From positions 1-8,657 of the forward strand of contig NZ_CAJULS010000099.1 of NCBI RefSeq assembly GCF_910587525.1: a stretch of 8,657 nt of DNA, written 5' to 3'. The translations under genes and the position numbers were made by a program. Below are positions 6,079-8,657 of the stretch, one piece after another. Each line of letters starts with the position of its first letter. Position 1 is the first letter of the stretch. This DNA comes from an uncultured Oscillibacter sp. GTDB lineage: Bacteria > Bacillota > Clostridia > Oscillospirales > Oscillospiraceae. The notes under the pieces were generated by a model, which made no database searches, was not told the DNA's origin, and saw only the letters and a list, made by a program, of their open reading frames with translations.

Positions 6079-6124
6079 AATCCGCCGGCGGCGGTCAATT
6101 GGACCGCCGCTGGCGGATTTTTTT
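6079..6124 (+). terminator. Strong rho-independent terminator after the SleB-like gene
   Basis: An 18-bp stem (6079-6096 with 6102-6119, one G-U pair) with a 5-nt loop AATTG and a run of seven T at 6118-6124. It is 32 nt past the TGA and isolates the hydrolase gene from gdhA. Confidence 0.93.
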
Positions 6125-6261
6125 GTAAAAACCGTATAAAGGTTTTTCAAATCTCTTTTTTATTTCGGCAACTTCGCTCTTGTGTAAAACCCCTTTTTTT
6201 CGGTATCCTATATATGAAAACTTTTCCACATTAAATTCGCAAAGAAAAGGGGCGGCATAAT
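6125..6261. other. AT-rich leader region before gdhA
   Basis: This 137-bp gap is far more AT-rich than its surroundings and holds several T and A tracts. A possible promoter is TTGTGT (6180-6185) with TATCCT (6204-6209) at 18 nt, or TATATA at 6209-6214 with no good -35. The ribosome site AAAAGGGG (6246-6252) is 9 nt before the gdhA ATG. I see no riboswitch or convincing hairpin. It must carry the gdhA promoter, but the exact one is uncertain. Confidence 0.4.
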
Positions 6262-7611
6262 ATGCTGAAGAGCGAGTATTTACAGCGCGTATACACACAG
6301 GTCATCACCCGTGATCCCGACCAGCGGGAGTTCCACCAGGCGGTGCTGGAGGTGCTGGAGAGCCTGGACCTCATCGTGGACCAACATCCGGAGTACGAGG
6401 AGCACGGCATCATCGAGACTTTCGTGGAGCCCGAGCGCATGATCTGCTTCCGGGTGCCCTGGGACGACGATCAGGGCCGCGTCCACGTGAACCGGGGCTA
6501 CCGCATCCAGTTCAGCTCCGCCATCGGCCCCTACAAGGGCGGCCTGCGGTTCCACCCCACGGTGAACCTCAGTATCCTGAAGTTCCTGGGCTTTGAGCAG
6601 ATTCTGAAAAACAGCCTCACAGGCCTGCCCATGGGCGGCGCCAAGGGCGGCAGCGACTTCGATCCCAAGGGCCGGAGCGACGCCGAGGTCATGCGTTTTT
6701 GCCAGAGCTTCATGACGGAGCTCAACCGCCACATCGGCCAGTTCGTGGACGTGCCTGCCGGCGACATTGGCGTGGGCGCCCGGGAGATCGGCTATCTCTT
6801 CGGCCAGTACCGCCGGGTGCGGGGCAGCTATGACGCCGGCGTCCTCACCGGCAAGGGCCTCTCCTTCGGCGGCTCCCTGGTGCGCACCGAGGCCACTGGC
6901 TACGGACTGTGCTACCTCACCGAGGAGATGCTCCGCTGCATGAAGAAGGAGAGCTTTGAGGGCAAGACCGTGGTCATCTCCGGCAGCGGCAACGTGGCCA
7001 TCTTCGCCACGGAGAAGGCCACCCAGCTGGGGGGCAAGGTAGTGGCTCTCAGCGACTCCAACGGCTATATCCACGATCCAAACGGCATCAATCTGGAGGT
7101 GGTGAAGGACATCAAACTGGGCCACCGCGGCCGCATCAAGGAGTATGCGGACCGGGTTCCCGGCAGCACCTACACCGAGGGTTTCCGGGGCATCTGGAAC
7201 GTCCCCTGCGACATCGCCCTGCCCTGCGCCACCCAGAACGAGATTGACGGCGAGATCGCCAAGACCATCGTGAAGAACGGCGCCATCGCCGTGGCGGAGG
7301 GCGCCAATATGCCTTGCCTGCCCGATGCCATCCGGGTCTTCCAGGATGCGGGCGTGCTTTTCGCCCCCGCCAAGGCAGCCAACGCCGGCGGCGTGGCCAC
7401 CAGCGGCCTGGAGATGAGCCAGAACAGCATGCGCTACTCCTGGAGCTTTGAGGAGGTGGATCGCCGCCTCAAGGACATCATGGTGAACATCCTCCACAAC
7501 GCCTACGACGCCTCCGAGGAGTGCGGCGTCCCCGGCGATCTGGTGGTGGGCGCCAATATTGCCGGCTTCCTGAAGGTCTCCCAGGTCATGGTGGCCCAGG
7601 GCCTGATCTGA
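6262..7611 (+). CDS. gdhA: Glutamate dehydrogenase, hexameric, probably NADP-specific
   Basis: A 449-residue enzyme, the normal length for the hexameric bacterial family. It interconverts 2-oxoglutarate plus ammonia with glutamate in the cytoplasm. Substrate-site residues are all present: K92 in PYKGGLRFHP, K116 in ILKNSL, catalytic K128 in MGGAKGG, D168 in PAGDIGVG, and S381 in ATSGLEMSQNS. The Rossmann motif GSGNVA is at 241-246, and the following strand ends SDSNGYI (264-270), closer to the NADP-type enzymes (Ser-Asp-Ser) than to the NAD-type of Clostridium symbiosum; this points to an assimilatory role, though cofactor choice is an inference. The gene has its own leader and terminator and no partner. 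Convergent with the FMN-binding gene. Confidence 0.97.
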   Translation: MLKSEYLQRVYTQVITRDPDQREFHQAVLEVLESLDLIVDQHPEYEEHGIIETFVEPERMICFRVPWDDDQGRVHVNRGYRIQFSSAIGPYKGGLRFHPTVNLSILKFLGFEQILKNSLTGLPMGGAKGGSDFDPKGRSDAEVMRFCQSFMTELNRHIGQFVDVPAGDIGVGAREIGYLFGQYRRVRGSYDAGVLTGKGLSFGGSLVRTEATGYGLCYLTEEMLRCMKKESFEGKTVVISGSGNVAIFATEKATQLGGKVVALSDSNGYIHDPNGINLEVVKDIKLGHRGRIKEYADRVPGSTYTEGFRGIWNVPCDIALPCATQNEIDGEIAKTIVKNGAIAVAEGANMPCLPDAIRVFQDAGVLFAPAKAANAGGVATSGLEMSQNSMRYSWSFEEVDRRLKDIMVNILHNAYDASEECGVPGDLVVGANIAGFLKVSQVMVAQGLI

Positions 7612-7702
7612 GCTGCTTTTCCCGAGAGATATAAGGCCCCTTAGCGGCTCTGCAACGACAGCCAAATGCGGCATTTTGCAAACAACATGTTCCGTTTATC
7701 AG

Positions 7703-7735
7703 GAGAGCCGCGGGCTTATGCCCGCGGCTCTCTTT
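7703..7735 (+). terminator. Terminator between gdhA and the FMN-binding gene
   Basis: A 13-bp perfect stem (7703-7715 with 7720-7732, GAGAGCCGCGGGC) with loop TTAT, followed by TTTG and, nine bases on, ATTTT. The T tract is short, but the stem is very stable. The gene on the other strand ends at 7778, so the same hairpin could also serve it, though there is no T tract in that direction. Confidence 0.75.
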
Positions 7736-7777
7736 GCAGATTTTCAACCGCGCCGGTTATAAAAGCGGGCGCTCCGG

Positions 7778-8176
7778 TCACAGTCCCTGTCTCACGGCGT
7801 TCTCCACCGCCTTCTTGATGACCGTGCTGGAGTTTGTCGCCCCTGACACAGCATCAACTTCAATTTTCTGCTGGGCGATAATGGCCTCAGCCACCGCCTC
7901 CGCGGGACTGCCCCGCTCATTTTTGTGCTCCAGAATGCGGATGTCTGTGATCTTCCCGCTCTCCACGGTGACCTCCACCTTGGCTGATACAAAGTCAACG
8001 CCGTACGCACCCACATATATTCCATCGGAGACTTGGGAAAGGTCGGTCTCCTCAAAGGTCGTCTCCTCCACCGCCCGCTGGTAATCCGCTACCCGTTTCA
8101 GATAGACCGCCCCGAAAAGCAGACCCGTCAGGAGACAAACCACCCCAGCTGCCAAAACAATTCTCTTCCGGCACAT
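7778..8176 (-). CDS. Membrane-anchored FMN-binding domain protein
   Basis: A 132-residue protein with a single N-terminal membrane segment (about 6-26) and an outward-facing FMN-binding domain: DGIYVGAYGVDFVSAKVEVTVESGKITDIRIL, then the motif DAVSGATNSS (108-117), whose Thr is the site of covalent FMN attachment by the flavin transferase ApbE in NqrC, RnfG and related proteins. It probably carries electrons in an extracytoplasmic redox chain. The start is ambiguous: ATG at 8176 is used here; a GTG at 8182 adds two residues. The GAGGTGA ribosome site lies 7 nt before the ATG but only 1 nt before the GTG, which favours the ATG. It begins immediately after the tetR-type stop (8184), so the two were co-transcribed. 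No ApbE-type gene is visible in the window. Confidence 0.88.
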   Translation of the reverse strand: MCRKRIVLAAGVVCLLTGLLFGAVYLKRVADYQRAVEETTFEETDLSQVSDGIYVGAYGVDFVSAKVEVTVESGKITDIRILEHKNERGSPAEAVAEAIIAQQKIEVDAVSGATNSSTVIKKAVENAVRQGL

Positions 8177-8183
8177 TCTCACT

Positions 8184-8456
8184 TCACCTCTCCCGCTTCC
8201 TTGGCGATGGAGCGGTCAGCATCCGGAACCCGCTTTCCAGAAACTGATCTCCGGACAATCCCGACGCACGCTCAATATACGGTTCTTTGTTTGCCGCCAG
8301 CTGGATCAGTCCGGACAGCATCCCCCAGAATTGCGGGATCGTGGGCATTACCTCCAGATCCCTCCGCAGGTCGCCCCGCTCCAGAAACAGCTCCGCAGCT
8401 GCCGCGGCGATCTTCGCCCGATGGGCGCTCCTTATCCACGATGCCAATACCGAAAC
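8184..8456 (-). pseudogene. TetR/AcrR-type regulator, C-terminal fragment lacking the DNA-binding half
   Basis: About 90 codons resemble the ligand/dimer domain of a TetR regulator: the stretch SVLASWIRSAHRAKIAAAAA, ELFLERGDLRRDLEVMPTI, FWGMLSGLIQLAANKEPYIERASGLS and FLESGFRML, ending at TGA 8186-8184. The frame stays open to the window edge, but the part right of about 8456 does not resemble a TetR N-terminus and lies antisense to plus-strand partition-type genes. The helix-turn-helix is missing. The fragment is tightly joined to the FMN-binding gene, so the intact gene probably regulated that operon. The family call rests on my memory of the FWG..SG.IQLA.NKE pattern. Cause of the truncation: rearrangement with element DNA, or an assembly join. 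Confidence 0.65.
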
Positions 8457-8474
8457 GAAAAAGAAAGAACTGTT

Positions 8475-8549
8475 TGTGCCACAGCCAAGGGCTACGAGTA
8501 CCTGTGTGAAATAGCGCTTCGCAAGGGCGGCGGTGTTCATGCAACGTAA
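8475..8549 (+). pseudogene. 3' tail of a ParM/StbA-like plasmid segregation gene
   Basis: In the frame ending at TAA 8547-8549, the last codons read ATAKGYEYLCEIALRKGGG then VHAT, which resembles the C-terminal end of actin-like ParM/StbA proteins on Clostridia conjugative elements (usually ANAKGYEYL-like). The upstream residues in this frame are antisense to the TetR fragment and do not look like ParM, so only the tail is present. Its stop overlaps the next gene's start by 11 nt, the usual arrangement of a partition operon. The match is from memory and short, so moderate confidence. Confidence 0.5.
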
Positions 8550-8657
8550 AAAGATGACCCTCCGCTTTGACCTCGACCGCCCGGAGGACAGGAGGGCGTG
8601 GGAGTATCTGCAAAGGCTTAACCCGGCATCCATGAACAAGGCTGTGCTGGCAATCAT
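8539..8657 (+). CDS. ParR-like plasmid/ICE segregation protein, N-terminal part (cut by window edge)
   Basis: The first 39 codons read MQRKKMTLRFDLDRPEDRRA, then WEYLQRLNPASMNKAVLAI. The pattern KRMTLRFDLD.PED..AWE.L.......NKAV is one I associate with small DNA-binding partners encoded after ParM/StbA on integrative conjugative elements and plasmids of Firmicutes, with an N-terminal ribbon-helix-helix-like strand and helix. The ATG lies inside the ParM-like tail, with AAGGGCGGCGG upstream as a possible ribosome site. An in-frame ATG at 8554-8556 is an alternative start. The rest of the gene lies outside the window. Confidence 0.6.
   Translation, partial: MQRKKMTLRFDLDRPEDRRAWEYLQRLNPASMNKAVLAI

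Noticed and set aside
6280..7674. Long minus-strand open frame (464 codons) opposite gdhA
   Set aside because: It is the antisense shadow of a GC-rich, codon-biased gene; the predicted protein is Ala/Gly/His/Leu-rich with no domain, and gdhA itself is unmistakable.

Overview
The window is GC-rich, tightly packed bacterial DNA. Gene content points to a high-GC gut-type Clostridia, perhaps Oscillospiraceae: an SleB-type spore/cell-wall hydrolase with copper-amine-oxidase-like repeats, a PadR regulator, a DUF2000 protein, a short FMN-binding membrane protein, and gdhA and ade of the Firmicutes type. That placement is inference from gene content and codon use; no rRNA or other marker gene is present.

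Layout. (a) 2-1009 (+): C-terminal 335 residues of adenine deaminase, 5' end outside the window, ending in a stem-loop that includes part of the stop codon. (b) 1095-3054 (-): a two-gene operon, an isochorismatase-fold cysteine hydrolase followed 10 nt later by a lipoprotein built from two tandem copies of an unrecognised domain of about 190 residues, closed by a strong terminator. (c) 3053-4376 (+): divergently transcribed AraC-type regulator overlapping a DUF2000 gene, closed by a terminator. The two divergent promoters have touching -35 boxes. (d) 4415-5101 (-): a PadR regulator preceded by several palindromes, followed by a small gene whose ATG overlaps the padR stop but whose conserved-looking body lies in another frame. 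(e) 5152-6124 (+): secreted SleB-like hydrolase with promoter and an 18-bp-stem terminator. (f) 6262-7735 (+): NADP-type glutamate dehydrogenase and terminator. (g) 7778-8456 (-): membrane-anchored FMN-binding protein preceded by the 3' part of a TetR-type regulator. (h) about 8475-8657 (+): the tail of a ParM/StbA-like gene overlapping the start of a ParR-like gene, as in plasmid or integrative-element partition modules. The TetR piece lacks its DNA-binding half and abuts the ParM tail, so a rearrangement (or assembly) junction lies around 8455-8480.

Working together. Most of the window is housekeeping and surface physiology: purine salvage (ade), ammonia/glutamate metabolism (gdhA), envelope hydrolysis. 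The pieces most worth follow-up are the divergent AraC-DUF2000 / hydrolase-lipoprotein locus, the PadR locus with its palindromes and frame-disrupted partner, and the TetR/ParM junction at the right edge. I found no rRNA, tRNA, CRISPR array, transposase or complete mobile element, and no complete multi-gene system that I would call clearly new.
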